DNA from: Delphinus delphis
Lineage: Eukaryota; Chordata; Mammalia; Artiodactyla; Delphinidae
Direction: 5' to 3'
Assembly: GCF_949987515.2 (NCBI RefSeq)
Contig: NC_082695.1
Coordinates: forward strand, 88,866,104-88,930,103
DNA length: 64,000 nucleotides
The notes beneath the pieces were generated by a model that saw nothing but the letters and a program-made list of their open reading frames with translations, made no database searches and was not told the origin of the DNA. Made by a program: the position numbers and the translations under genes. This document shows positions 10,946 to 22,795 of this stretch, piece by piece; position 1 is the stretch's first letter; the number at the start of each line of letters is the position of its first letter.

Positions 10946-11194
10946 AGGTAGAGTTACCAGCTGTACCAGTTTACTCAGGACTGAGGGATTTCTCTGAACT
11001 TTCAGTACCCAAACTGGGAGCATCCAGGCAGGTGGGGATAAGTTGGTCACCCTACTCAGAGGTCAGTTCACCCCCCACGGTGAATGTCCCTTAACTGATG
11101 CAGTACTGTCTGTAATAAATCTCTGTCTGCTCTCTCTAGACGCACACGTAGCCCTTTAGGGTGTCGAGATATACAGGGCATCCTGATCCTAGAT

Positions 11195-11285
11195 GGTTAC
11201 AGCACCAACAGTAACAGTGCCCTCTGTGTGCCAGGTATTGTTCTAAATGCTTTGCGTAATGAACTCAATGACATGATGTGTTGTG
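11195..11285 (+). repeat. MIR fragment
   Basis: CTCTGTGTGCCAGGTATTGT followed by TCTAAATGCTTTGCGTAATG and AACTCA is the typical 5' half of MIR. The 3' half is missing. Confidence 0.7.
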
Positions 11286-11451
11286 AATGAAAAGTGAGAG
11301 GAGGGAAGTCCTGGTTAGAACAACAATAAAAGAAGTACACACAGATTTGCTATTTAGATATCTTATAATGTCTCCCCATGTTACTAAATAGAGTCCCTGC
11401 TGAACTATCAACTAAGGAATAAAAATTCCAACTATGAGGTACTGCCAGAAA

Positions 11452-11686
11452 ACTTCTCTTTAGTTTTTTAATATTTATTTATTTATTTATCTATTTGGCT
11501 GGGCCAGATCTTAGTTGTGGCATGCGGGATCTTTGTAGAGGCATTTGGGATCTTCAGTTGCGGCATGCGAACTCAGTTGCAGCATGAGGGATCTAGTTCC
11601 CTGACCAGGGATTGAACTCGGCCCTCCTGCATTGGGAGCGCAGAGTTAGCCACTGGACCACTAGGGAAGTCCCACTTTTCTTTAGT
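11452..11686 (-). mobile_element. tRNA-derived SINE with target-site duplication
   Basis: A minus-oriented SINE (11465-11673) with an AT-rich TATTTATTTATTTATC tail and the CCAGGGATTGAACTCGG tRNA block ends in AGGGAAGTCCC. It is flanked by ACTTCTCTTTAGT (11452-11464) and ACTTTTCTTTAGT (11674-11686), a 13-bp duplication with one difference. Confidence 0.9.
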
Positions 11687-12152
11687 CTTAAAAACTTAAA
11701 CTTAATTTCATTCTCTTACTGATAGTTACAATTTTAATGTTCTCAAACCAATTCCTTTTTCATAGGTGCTGAGAGTAAATATCTAAACATGCATTCCTTA
11801 ACATAGAGCTTCACCTTGTAGCACACCTGCTGATTTATACTTCTGGAATCTATTTTTTCTGTTATGCAGTTATTAAATCTCAGCTTTAGAATTTTTCTAG
11901 TTTTTGATAACCTGTCCTAATTACTACTTAGTTTTTAAAATATGAAAGTTAAAAATCAGATATCTGGGAGGGTTACCTTGTAAAGTAGATTAAAATCCAG
12001 ATCCAAATCTGTTGTATCTGACAGGGATCTCCTAAGGCCACCATATTGGCCGCTGGAAAACAAACACTAACGCCATTCACTCAGATGGCCTAGCTCACTT
12101 TTTTTGTTCTAAGTCCTTATTGAATTTGTTACAACATTGCTTCTGTGTTATG

Positions 12153-12258
12153 TTTTGGTTTTTTGGTCAGGAGGCATGTGGCATCTTAGCTCCCTGACCA
12201 GGGCTCAAACCCTTGCATTGGAAGGCAGTCTTAGCTACTGGACTGCCAGGGAAGTCCC
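12153..12258 (-). mobile_element. tRNA-derived SINE (CHR type), short
   Basis: GGCATGTGGCATCTTAGCTC, CCAGGGCTCAAACCC and ACTGGACTGCCAGGGAAGTC mark a short minus-oriented copy with several changes from the other copies in the window. Confidence 0.88.
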
Positions 12259-13916
12259 CTAGCTCACGTTTTGAGAGGGAAAATGTACGTAACGCTGCCA
12301 AGCAGTAGCTAACACGTTTTCCACGGCCCCTTAAAGGGGGTGCTTCCCAAGCCACCTTTCTTTATCCGACTCATAAAATCATGAGCAGTGTTCGTTTACT
12401 TTTAAGCAAACAAAAAATGACATAAATTCCTTTTCAGAAGGAAAACTTTAACAAATAAAACTTAGAATTTTATCAATATTTAAATTATAAAGCAAACCAG
12501 CTATATAGGTATGTTTGCTATGAACAAACTAAGACAGATCATGTGGTCATACTATCAAATGCAAATTCAGAATTAGTTGTCATAAATGAATATATTTTTT
12601 CAGAAGTTAGTTGCTTACAGTTTACAGTCCACGATATGGAAAGTTTAATATATTAATTTACCATTTGCCTAAACATAATCTGGAGAAAATTGAATAATAG
12701 CAACGAATAATGATTCGGTAGTTTTTCTTAAAACAGTGTTTCTCTATAGATCTATCTTGAGCGTTAGTTGAGTTGTAAAATCCGTAAAAACAACAGTTTT
12801 GCTAGAGTTTATAGATAAGTTGACTCATTCTGCCTCCCCAGTCCTCTGTGGAGCAGCTTTCAGAATTGTTAGACTGAAGACCCGGAAAATCCTACATTGA
12901 CTATGAAATAGTGATACTGACACACATACACACGCACAAACACACACACAAGTTAATATGATATCAAACTTGGACTACATCTCACAGATTCTAGAAGGAG
13001 TTTCCATGCAGACTTAGATTCAAGGTCTTCTCATTACAAGGAAAGCACCTTTGGTCCTGAAAAGGACAGGAGACTTATCCTCAGTTTGCTGTTGTCTTGT
13101 GGAAGATGACTTAAGAATTCTTAACACTGGGAAAGTCATGAGATCATTTTAAAGAAATTATGCGTTTTGCAGGGAAGGTAATTTTTGGTTATTTTTAAAA
13201 TTTAATTTTGTCTAGATTTTATATGTGCTTTCAAATAACTAACTGGAGTGGCTACGTACATCAATAAGACAACTTACACAAAAGAAGGAGGGCAGCTGAT
13301 GCAGGAATTTCTGAAGCTCGCTGGGGAAGCCTAAGTTTAGCCGGGCCAGTGGCTCCTCCCCACTCCAGTCACATGACTCCAGGCATGTTAGCAGAGGCCT
13401 TTTCACTACGTTCAGCTCTAAGGTGAGTGCCCTTCTCATAACTAATCAGAAGATCAATAGCCTCGCACCAGAACTCACATTGTTATCACAGTAGTTCTTG
13501 GTGCCCTGTTTCCTTGTTGCCTTATATTTCACTGCTGACCTTGATTTTCTTCACAGGTGGTGGTAATGACCATCTTGGTCCAATAAGCCACTAATTTAGA
13601 AGTAAGCAGGATACACATATATCAACACCCAGTACGTAGAATTTTCTAACCATATCCTAGCTATTGGCATTGCCAATTTTTTGGCCTCTACATAACATTC
13701 TGTGTTAGATGATTTGATGACTAAAGGTGAAGCTGGGATACTGAAAGTAGATGTATTGTTACAACATGGAATCAACTCAGAATTTTAAAAACGAAAATGG
13801 AAAATCTTGGTAAATTCATTATGAGATCTATTCAGTAATGAAAGTAGATTGACATTACTGTGATTACAGGTTCTTATCTGAGTCCCACTTAGAAATGAAT
13901 CTTTAAATATATGTTT
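12259..13916. other. Intergenic, no gene seen
   Basis: This is AT-rich unique-looking sequence. It contains a short imperfect CA-rich microsatellite at about 12919-12951. No coding or RNA gene signal is visible. Confidence 0.5.
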
Positions 13917-14049
13917 AGAACTGCACACTTTTTTTTTTTTGGCTGTGCCGCGCGGCTTGTGGGATCTTAGTTCCCCGTCCAGGGATTGAACCTGCGCCCT
14001 CCGCAGTGAAAGCCACTGTACTGCCGGGGAATTCCCAGAATTGTACACT
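13917..14049 (-). mobile_element. tRNA-derived SINE with target-site duplication
   Basis: The minus-oriented SINE (13930-14036) starts with a poly(T) run and ends GCCGGGGAATTCCC. Flanks AGAACTGCACACT (13917-13929) and AGAATTGTACACT (14037-14049) form a 13-bp duplication with two differences. Confidence 0.88.
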
Positions 14050-14544
14050 GTTGTCCAAATGAAACATATCTTATTTCCAGGATCAAAATACCCGTAATGT
14101 CTGAGGGTTGCAGTGTAATTAAATGATATCCTCAATCTAATTTCTCAACACTTAAGAAGTTCAGGGTGTGAACTACTTAACCTTACTCTGCCATCTGAGA
14201 AGCTACGCCGGTTCTGGCTGTACTTTGCCTGTTTTTCCATTCACAAAATGGCAGGTGGGGAGAGGTGATTCCTTCTGTGTTTCATAAGATATGGCCTCAG
14301 TATAATCATATGTTTTATTTTCAATGCACTAGAAATAGAGAATGGGTCTTTGCCAATTCCTGGACAGTTAATTAGTAATTAACTGCTTCCTTGCAATGAC
14401 TTGTGTAAGAATAGATTATTAGTTTGGCATCAATGCATTCCTGCCCTACAGGGTTGCCAAAGTGTCTACAAGAAAAACACTAGACACCCAATATCTTGTA
14501 ATAACCTATAATGAATATAATCTGCAAAAAAGCCTAGTCACTGT
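14050..14544. other. Intergenic, no gene seen
   Basis: No feature could be recognised in this AT-rich stretch. Confidence 0.5.
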
Positions 14545-14605
14545 GCTGTATGCCTAAAACTAACACAGTGTTGTAAATCAACTATACTTCAATTAAAAAA
14601 AAAAG
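14545..14605 (+). repeat. L1 3'-end relic
   Basis: CTGTATGCCTAAAACTAACA, GTGTTGTAAATCAACTATAC and TTCAATTAAAAAAAAAAG give the typical terminal 60 bases of a cetartiodactyl L1 with A-tail. It is an extremely 5'-truncated insertion. Confidence 0.75.
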
Positions 14606-14665
14606 ACTAGACAGATTCGAAGAGTTCAGAATACAGTATATTCTTGAGGGTAACCATAAGAGTCT

Positions 14666-15175
14666 TTTGCCTTCTGATATAAAGTCCACCTCAATCTAGG
14701 TCATTTGGTTGTAACTCAAACTAGGCAGACTAGCATAAAAGTCTAAGAGATTGTCTTTCATTACATTTCTCCATGCACCCCGCATGGTCAGGACCTTTTG
14801 CCCATGAGGATGAGCAATGTGAAGGAAGACAGTGCCAGAATGATTAATTTTCTTTGATTTAAAATTTAATATTCATTTATTAAAAAAATTAAGCTGCTAC
14901 CTACATTTGGTAATGTTATATTTGCCTTCTGATATAAAGTCCACCTCAATCTAGGTCATTTGGTTGTAACTCAAACTAGGCAGACTAGCATAAAAGTCTA
15001 AGAGATTGTCTTTCATTACATTTCTCCATGCACCCCGCATGGTCAGGACCTTTTGCCCATGAGGATGAGCAATGTGAAGGAAGACAGTGCCAGAATGATT
15101 AATTTTCTTTGATTTAAAATTTAATATTCATTTATTAAAAAAATTAAGCTGCTACCTACATTTGGTAATGTTATA
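14666..15175. repeat. Exact 255-bp tandem duplication
   Basis: Two directly adjacent copies (14666-14920 and 14921-15175) read identically base by base over the whole 255-bp unit. The unit starts TTTGCCTTCTGATATAAAGT and ends TTTGGTAATGTTATA. It is not one of the interspersed repeat families I recognise, and it contains no open frame of note. Perfect identity means either a very recent event or an assembly duplication. Confidence 0.97.
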
Positions 15176-16889
15176 TTCTTCCAGTAGTGGTTTCTCACTG
15201 CTAAGACACTGTTTGTGTGCATAGTCTAAGATTATCAGCAACATTATTTTATAAGTATTTCACTATCGGGATAATATTGCAGACTTTTCTTCCTAAAGCA
15301 GTAAAGTACCTTTGGACCAGGTTTTCCTGGGTATGTGCTATATATATCTGTCTGCCTATCATAGTTTATATCGATTGAGATGATATGTCCAGTAGTAGAA
15401 AGATGCTAATAAAAATGCAAAGGGCAACTTGAGTCGCAGTAAAACAAGGTGAAGTGCTTTGACTGTTGAGTTCATCTGAAGCTGTCAGAATATGTTACAC
15501 ACATCAAGTGTGTCTGCCTCACTTCAGGGGCTTTAGGGAAGTGGGAGGTGCACTTTCACGTACAAGACGTGCAGAGTCCCTACAAACCTAAAATCTAAAA
15601 GAAAAGGGTGAGGCGAGAACAAGTTACTCTGATGACATGATTTTGGATAAATGTGGTCTTCATTACTGTATAACATACTATAGGTTTCCAAAATTTGTCA
15701 AAATCAGCCTTTCATGTTGGACCTTTTGAGTTCAGTGGTTCAGTCCCTCGTCACTGGAGGCTCTGGGAGTTTGTACAAGCGTGTGTGACTTGGGTCTGTG
15801 TTTACATTGCTTCAGCCCCTTCCCCCTGATTCGTTCTCATATTTTCACCTGAGCCCACCTGTGAGTTGGCGTTAAATTGCCACAGACTGAAGCGTGAGCT
15901 GCCCTAGAGATTTAAATCCTAACATTGATTCCTTGCCAGGTGTTAGTTACAAAATCATAACCTGAAATGAAAAGATGGTAAATAGATCAAAGAGCTTTTT
16001 TTTTCTGTTGCAAATTCGGTTGGCATCTGAATATTTGGATAGATTAGTTAAAAATCCAAATATCTTGGTAATTTAATCACTGTATCTTAGTGTTTAAATC
16101 ACAGCAATGTCTGAGATATAATCCAACATACCCGCAAACTCATCAACTGTCCTTAGAAGTCTCCAAGACTCCTGTCTGAATCTTCGTTCTGTAATAAAGA
16201 AACATTAGTTTAGGATTAACTGAATTTGTGCATTTGATTTATGAATAAAATTTATTTTTAAGTTTTTAACGACTGTGCAAAGAATAGTGTTGGTTATTAA
16301 CTTGGTAATTTGAATTGCAAAACTATTTTTACATGGAATGCTTATGTTTTTAAGTTGATAGCGTTGCTTAATAGAAGTAACTATTAATTCAATTTGATTA
16401 ACTTCTTGTTTCCATTATCGCCATTTGTAAAACCTGACAGGAATTTTACAAATGAGCAGGGGCTGAGGTGCTTTCTGACTTGTATTAATTTTAAAGGATA
16501 CATATTCAAAACCTCTTGATCACGTGCAACGGTGGCATGCTAAGTATGCAATGCAGCCACTGAAGATGGCGACCAGTGTGGTTGTAGACGGGCACTTGTA
16601 GCCACGAGGTACCTCACTCATCCATTCGTCATTCCCAGCTACTTCAGTGGTGATGCCAGAGGGAGCAGACTTGCCTCAGGTGTGACCTGAGCCCGAATCC
16701 AGCACCTGTGCCCTGTCCACTAAGAAACGTGCCTTCCTGAGCTGCTTCCTTAACAAAGGTTCATACTCCTTGTGCCTTATACGTTGTTTGACGGTAAATG
16801 AGGCTTTCTTTAAAGGCAAGTTTTGAGAGTTGCAGTAAGAAATAGGTGTGGTTTTTTTTGGATGTTTCAGTAGAAAATGTTTCTGAGAG
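15176..16889. other. Intergenic, no gene seen
   Basis: This is AT-rich sequence without recognised genes. The minus-strand 88-residue frame at 16676-16942 runs partly into a MIR and has no recognisable domain, so I treat it as chance. Confidence 0.5.
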
Positions 16890-17075
16890 TACGTATTTTG
16901 CATTTGCTTAGTACCTGCAGTTTGCTCACCTGAGTCTGACAATCCTGTGGAAGAGATAAGTTAGGCTTTGCTTCTTGCTGATGAGCAAACCGGCCCAGAG
17001 AGGTAAATGACTTTTCTTAGGCCATATGATACAGTGGTTGGCAGAGCCAGATCTAAGTTGGAGTTACTGACTTAT
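16890..17075 (+). repeat. MIR SINE
   Basis: TTGCTTAGTACCTGCAGTTT, GATGAGCAAACCGGCCCAGA, GAGGTAAATGACTTTTCTTA and GGCAGAGCCAGATCTAAGTT follow the MIR order. The match is diverged. Confidence 0.7.
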
Positions 17076-18465
17076 TTTCTAGCATACACTGCCTCTCCAT
17101 GAAGATAAGTCTTTAAAAAATAATGTTTTAACGTGGGATAACAGATGACCTCAGTGAGAGAGAAATGGGGAAGCTGCTCAACCAACCCAAGTGCAGCCGA
17201 GGTTGCTCACTGGTGGAGGGGAGGGAGAAGAGGCCGGCAACACCTGCAAGCACTTGAAGCAGCACCTGAAAGTGGGGTCCTTGTAACAGGAATCCCACAG
17301 GCCTGCTGCTTTAAACTGATGTGATTCCCACAAATCGAAGGAAGCGGCAAACTGACGCAACTTATGTTTGACTTTCAGATTCTCCAGCAGTGTTTTTCAA
17401 CCTGGGAAGGGCCGAACACCCTACAAAGGTTAAGGAGCGTGAGAAAGAAACACTTTCAAAGCTGGACAGCCCTAAAGCCCAAGCGAATCGCAAGCAGCTA
17501 ACAGCAGTGCACGTGACGGCGCTATCTCCACCCCCGACCCTGACGTCAGCAGACCTTCCCGTGGGCTTCAGCGAGGACGGATTCTGCTCTGGACAGCCCA
17601 GAACTTACTTGAAGAAAGCGTTCTGCTGTTTGAAGAGGTCAGGATAAGTGTTGTCTGAGAGGACGTGAGTGATTCCATGGCCCTGGAGCCTGCCTGCTCT
17701 GACACCTCGGCCTTACCTCATTTCAGGTTCAGAGAAAATTAAAGTCTCCGGCTCCACCAAAACCCTAGGACACTAGCTCCACCCCTTCAGCAGAGGCACA
17801 GCCCAGGGGCGAGGACGAACACCTCCAGGGCGGCTGGAGCGCCTTCTTCTGACACTGGCTGCCCTTCCAAGGTGGGTGATGGTATCTCACTCATCGCTGT
17901 GCCAGCTGGGCTTGTGCAAGGACAGTGGAAAAAGCTTCGTTCTTTAAAACCTGTAGAGTCTGAGTGGCACATGAGTCCTGTCTTTGCTGCAACGGTCTGG
18001 GGTTCATTCCGTGCTTTTCCTTTGGGTACTGAATTCTGCATTCAGTTAGGAAGCATCACATTCAAGTTATTCCTTGTCCCCAGACCTTACTGCCCTCACC
18101 TTTCTGCCTGGAACACTCCAAACCACGCTTAAAGCAGCTACTCCTTTTGTTCCTCAAACTAAGACCAGCATGATCCTTAGATGCATTGTCGAGAAATTAA
18201 TGTAATCTGGGAACGTGTCATGTGACCTTTAAGGCCCGTTCATACACGGACCCCAAAATGGTTCATTGCTCCACATATTCTTGGTTATCAGACCACAGGT
18301 CAACAGGGCAGTGTGTGTGTGCAAAAGGATGTTTGTACACAGGCACCTGAAGAGAGAGGGAAGCAGCCTGGATGAACAAATCAGCTAAGAACCCAAAGCG
18401 TTATTTCTAGACTGCTTATGACCAGAAATTTGTACTCGTTTCCTTTTTTCCCCCAATTTAAAAAA
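17076..18465. other. Intergenic; possible L2 trace
   Basis: Mostly unassigned sequence with some GC-richer patches at 17500-17900. The block at about 18070-18185 (CACCTTTCTGCCTGGAACAC) looks like the antisense 3' part of an L2 LINE. Short frames at 17390-18132 have no recognisable product. Confidence 0.45.
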
Positions 18466-18965
18466 TTGTTAGAATACACGTAATATAAAATTTACCATCT
18501 TAACCATTCTTAAGTGCACAGTTTGGTGGCATTTAAATACATTCACATTGTTGTGGAACCGTCACCACCATCCATCCAGGGAACATTTTTATCTTCCCAA
18601 ATTGAAACGCTGTCTCTATTCAACACTAACTCCCATGTTTCCCCTCCCCCAGCCCCTGGAACCCAGCGTTCTACTTTCTGTCTCTATGTATGATTTTGCC
18701 AACTCTAGTGATCTCCTTTAAATGGAATCATTCAGGATTTGTCCTTTTGTGACTGGCTCATTTCACTCAGCATAATTCCTCCAGTTTCATCCATGTTGTA
18801 GTGTGTGTCAGAGTGTCCTTCCTCTTAAAGGCTGAATAATATTTGGTCATATGTATTTCCATTTTTTGTTTATCTGTTCATCCTTTGATGGACACTGGGG
18901 TTACTTCCACGGTTTACCTACTGTGAACAAAGCTGTGAACATGGGTGCCAAGATGCCATGCTCAT
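18466..18965 (-). repeat. Old L1 3'-UTR fragment
   Basis: The reverse complement carries the classical L1M 3' end: a segment with GATGAAACTGGAGGAATTAT followed by GCTGAGTGAAATGAGCCAGT, a GGGTTCCAGGGGCTGGGGGA block, and the terminal CACTTAAGAATGGTTAAGAT region. It is truncated in ORF2. Confidence 0.85.
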
Positions 18966-19204
18966 TTGCTTTCAGTTAACGCTCAGCATGTCTGGGCTCC
19001 CGTGAGGCTCAGCTGTGACCTCTACGTGTCCGGGGAGATGGGCTGCGAAGCCCTTGCTGCACCTGGTGCGGGACGAGATGTGACTCCCTTCTTTGTGTTT
19101 TTCTGTATTTTACAAGTTTTCTAAAATTAAAGTGTGTTTATTTAGTTCTTTAAAAATACAAGGAGTGTATCATCGAACAGTGCTACCAGTTGGGAAAGGT
19201 GATT
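18966..19204. other. Spacer between L1 fragments
   Basis: This short spacer between two minus-oriented L1 pieces holds no recognised feature. Confidence 0.4.
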
Positions 19205-20492
19205 AAATCCAATCGACCCACACATAAGTGAGATCACTGTATTTGTCTTTCTCTGACTTACTTCACTTAGCGCGATGCCTTCAAGGTCCATCCATGTTGT
19301 CGCAAATGGCAAGAGTTTATTCTTTTTTATGGCTGAGTAGTATTCCGTTGTGTGTATGTATGTGTGTGTATTTATGTAAATATGTATTAATGAAAATTAT
19401 ATGTATATAATTACACTAGGCCTGTCAATATTTTCTTTATATACTTAGGAGCTCCTATGTTGGCTGCATAAATATTTACAAATGTTATATCCTGTTGTGG
19501 ATTGAGCCCTTTATCACTATGTAATGCCCTTTTTGTCTCTTATTGCAGACTTTGCTTTAAAGTCTCTTTTGTCCGATATAAGGATAGCAGCCACAGCTTT
19601 CTTTTGGTTTCCATTTGCATGGAACATCTTTTTCCATCCCTTCACTTTCAGTCTGTGTGTAATGGAGACAGCATATAGATGGGTCTGTTTTTTTAATCCA
19701 TCAGCCACTCTGTCTTTTGGTTGGAAAGTTTAATCCATTTAAATTTAAAGTTATTATTGGTAGGTATGTACTTATTCCCATTTTGTTAACTGGTTTCTGG
19801 CTGTTCTGTAGTTCCTCTGTTTCTTCGTCTCTTGCTCTCTCCCTTGTGGTTTGATTACTTTCTTTAGTGCTGTTCTTAGAGTCCTTTCTCATTATCTTTT
19901 GTGTGTCTGCTATAGGTTTTTGTTTTGTGGTCACCCTGAGGCTCACGTCTAACAATCTGTATTTACGACAGTCTACTTTAAGTAGATAACAACCTAACTT
20001 TGAACACATTCTAAAGCTCTACATTTTAATTGCCCCCCAACATTTTATGTTGTTGGGGGTCACATTTTACACCTTTCATCTTGTATATCCCTTAATATTA
20101 TTGTAGTTATCGTTACTTTTACTACTTTTGTCTTTTAACATTCATATTAGCTTTGTAAGTGATTAATGCAATACCTTTACCTTTATCAGTGAGAATTACA
20201 CTTTCATATGTTTTCTTCTTAATAATTAGAGCTTAAAGTCATCCTTTTAACATTTCTTGTAAGGCCGGTTTAGTGCTGATGAACTGCATTAGCTTTTGCT
20301 TGTCCGGAAAACTCTATCTCTCTTTCAATTCTGATTGATAACTTTGCCAGGTAGAGTATTCTCGGTTAGAAATTTTTTTCTTTCAGCACTTTGAATATAT
20401 TGTGCTACTCCTTACTGGACTGCAAAGTTTCTGCTGAAAATACTGCTGATAGTGTTATGGGGGTCTCTTGTATGTAATAAGTTGTTTTTCTC
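19205..20492 (-). repeat. Deleted L1 (3' UTR, ORF2 N-terminus, ORF1 end)
   Basis: The reverse complement of 19205-19375 is L1 3' UTR (ending near the CCATAAAAAAGAATAAACTC-type block). After a short junction, 19390-19740 is the ORF2 endonuclease start and 20250-20492 is the end of ORF1. The central ORF2 (reverse transcriptase) is missing, so either the element suffered an internal deletion or two fragments lie side by side. It stops abruptly where the next L1 begins. Confidence 0.75.
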
Positions 20493-21956
20493 TTGCTGCT
20501 TTTTTTGGAAGTGTAGTAGATTTACAATATTACATTAGTTTCAGGTGTACAGCATAGTGAATACATATTTTTATAGATTATACTCCATTAAAAATTATTA
20601 CAAAATCATGATTATAATTCCCTGTACAATATATCCTTGTTGCTTATCTATTTTACACATAGTATTCAATAGTTTCTATAACTTAATCCCATCCCCCTAA
20701 CATGCTCCTCCCCACTTCCCTCTCCCCAGTGGTAACCACTAGTTTGTTTTCTATATCTGTGAACCTGTTTCTGTTTTGATATATACATTCATTAGTTTTA
20801 TTGTTTAGATTCCACAAATAAATGACATCATACAGTATGTGTCTTTCTCCGTCTGATTTATTTCACTAACATAATATTCTCTAGGTCCATCCACATTGCT
20901 GCAAATGGCAGTGTTTCATTTTTTGCTTATGGCTGAGTAATATTCCGTGTGTGTATCGTTTATCCATTTGTCTCTTGATGGACACTTAGGTTGCTCCCAT
21001 ATCCTGGCAATTGTAAATAATGCTGCTCTGAATGTTGGGGTGCATGTATCTTTTCAAATTAGTGCTTTGATTTTTTTCTGGATAATACCCAGGAGTGGAA
21101 TTGCCAGGTCATATGATAGTTCTATTTTTAGGTTTTTGAGGAAGCTCTGTACTATTTTCCACAGTGGCTGCACCAGTTTAAATTCTCACCAGTATGAGTT
21201 CCCCTTTCTCCACATCCTTGCCAACATTTGTTATTTGTAGACTTTTTGATGATAGCCATTCTGACAGGTGTGAGGTGATATCTCACTTGTTGTTGTTTTG
21301 GTTTGCATTTCTCTAATAATTAGTGATAGCATTTTTTCATGTGCCTGTTAGCCATCTGTATGTCTTCTTTGGAAAAATACCTATTCAGGTCTTCTGCCCA
21401 TTTTTTGATTGAGATGTTTGTTTTTATTGATATTGAGGTGTATGATGTGTTTATATATTTTGGATACTAACCTCTTGTCAGTCATATCATTTACAAATAT
21501 TTTCCCCCATTCACTAGGTTGTCTTTTTGTTTTGTCAGTGGTTTCATTTGCTGTGCAGAAGCTTTTAGGAGCTTCTTAAAAGCTTCTTAAAAGCAAGCAA
21601 AAGCTTTCTTTTGCCTTAGGAGACAGGTCCAAAAAATACTGTTATGATTTATGTCAAAGGATGTTCTGCATATATTCTCTTCTAGGAGTTGTATGGTTTC
21701 AGGTCTTATATTTAGGTCTTTAATTCATGTGAGTTTATTTTTGTATATGATATGAGGAAATATTCTAATCTCATTCTTCTACATGTAGCTGTCCAACTTT
21801 CCCAGCACCACTTATTGAAGAGACTGTCTTTTTTCCATTGTATATTATTGCCTCCTTTGTCATAGATTAATTGACCATAGTAAGTGGTTTTATTTCTGGG
21901 CTCTCTATTCTGTTCTATTGATCAATGTGTCTGTTTTTGTGCCAGTACCATACTAT

Positions 21957-22165
21957 TTTTTTTTTTTTTTTTTGTGGTACGTGGGACTCTTAGTGTTATG
22001 GCCTCTCCCGTTGCGGAGCACAGGCTCTGGATGCGCAGGCTCAGCGGCCATGGCTCACGGGCCCAGCCGCTCCGCAGCATGTGGGATCTTCCCGGACCGG
22101 GGCACGAACCTGTGTCCCCTGCATCGGCAGGCGGACTCGCAACCACTGTTCCACCAGGGAAGCCC
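21957..22165 (-). mobile_element. CHR SINE nested in L1
   Basis: It starts with a poly(T) run followed by GCCTCTCCCGTTGCGGAGCA, GCGGCCATGGCTCACGGGCC and the tRNA block GGCACGAACCTGTGTCCCC, ending ACCAGGGAAGCCC. It is a complete minus-oriented cetacean CHR-type SINE inside L1 ORF2. Confidence 0.93.
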
Positions 22166-22388
22166 TATCATTCCATTTTGATTACTGTAGCTTTGTAGTA
22201 TAGTCTGAAGCCAGGGAGCATGATACCGCCAGCTCTGTTCTTCTTTCTCAAGATTTTTTTGTTATTTGGGGTCTTTTGTGTTTCTGTGTAAATTTTAGGA
22301 TTATTTGTTGTAGTTATGTGAAAAATGTCATGGGTATTTTGATAGGGATTGCATTAAATCTGTAGATTGCTTTGGGTAGTAGGGCCAT

Positions 22389-22795
22389 TTATTTATTTTT
22401 ATAGCTGTTTCAGCTTTTTAAAAAATTTTTTAAAATTTATTTTATTTATTTTTGGCTGCGTTGTGTCTTAGTCGCAGCATGCAGGACCTTCGTTGAGGCA
22501 TGTGAGATCTTTTGTTGCAGCACGTGAGCTTTTCGTTGCGGTGCGCGGGCTTCTCTCTAGTTGTGGCGTGTGGGTTTTCTCTTCTCTAGTTGTGGCGCGC
22601 AGGCTCCAGAGCGCGTGGGCTCTGTAGTTTGCGGCACACAGGCTTTCTAGTAGAGGCGCATGAGCTCAGTAGTTGTGGTGCGCGGGCTTAGTTGCCCTGC
22701 AGCATGTGGCATCGTAGTTCCCTGACCAGGGATCGAACCCGTGTCCCCTGCATTGTAAGGCGGATTCTTTACCACTGGACCACCAGGGAAGTCCC
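22389..22795 (-). mobile_element. Long tRNA-derived SINE nested in L1
   Basis: This is a longer SINE form with repeated GTTGTGGCGCGCAGGCTC-type modules, ending CCACCAGGGAAGTCCC. L1 text flanking it repeats (GTAGTAGGGCCATTT before, AGTAGGATGGCCATTTT after), suggesting the target-site duplication, although the left boundary is approximate. Confidence 0.88.

Noticed and set aside
21884..22198. Open frames of 74-104 residues in SINEs (also at 32401-32679, 33496-33901, 48417-48666)
   Set aside because: They are translations of CHR SINEs; the same peptide text recurs at each copy.
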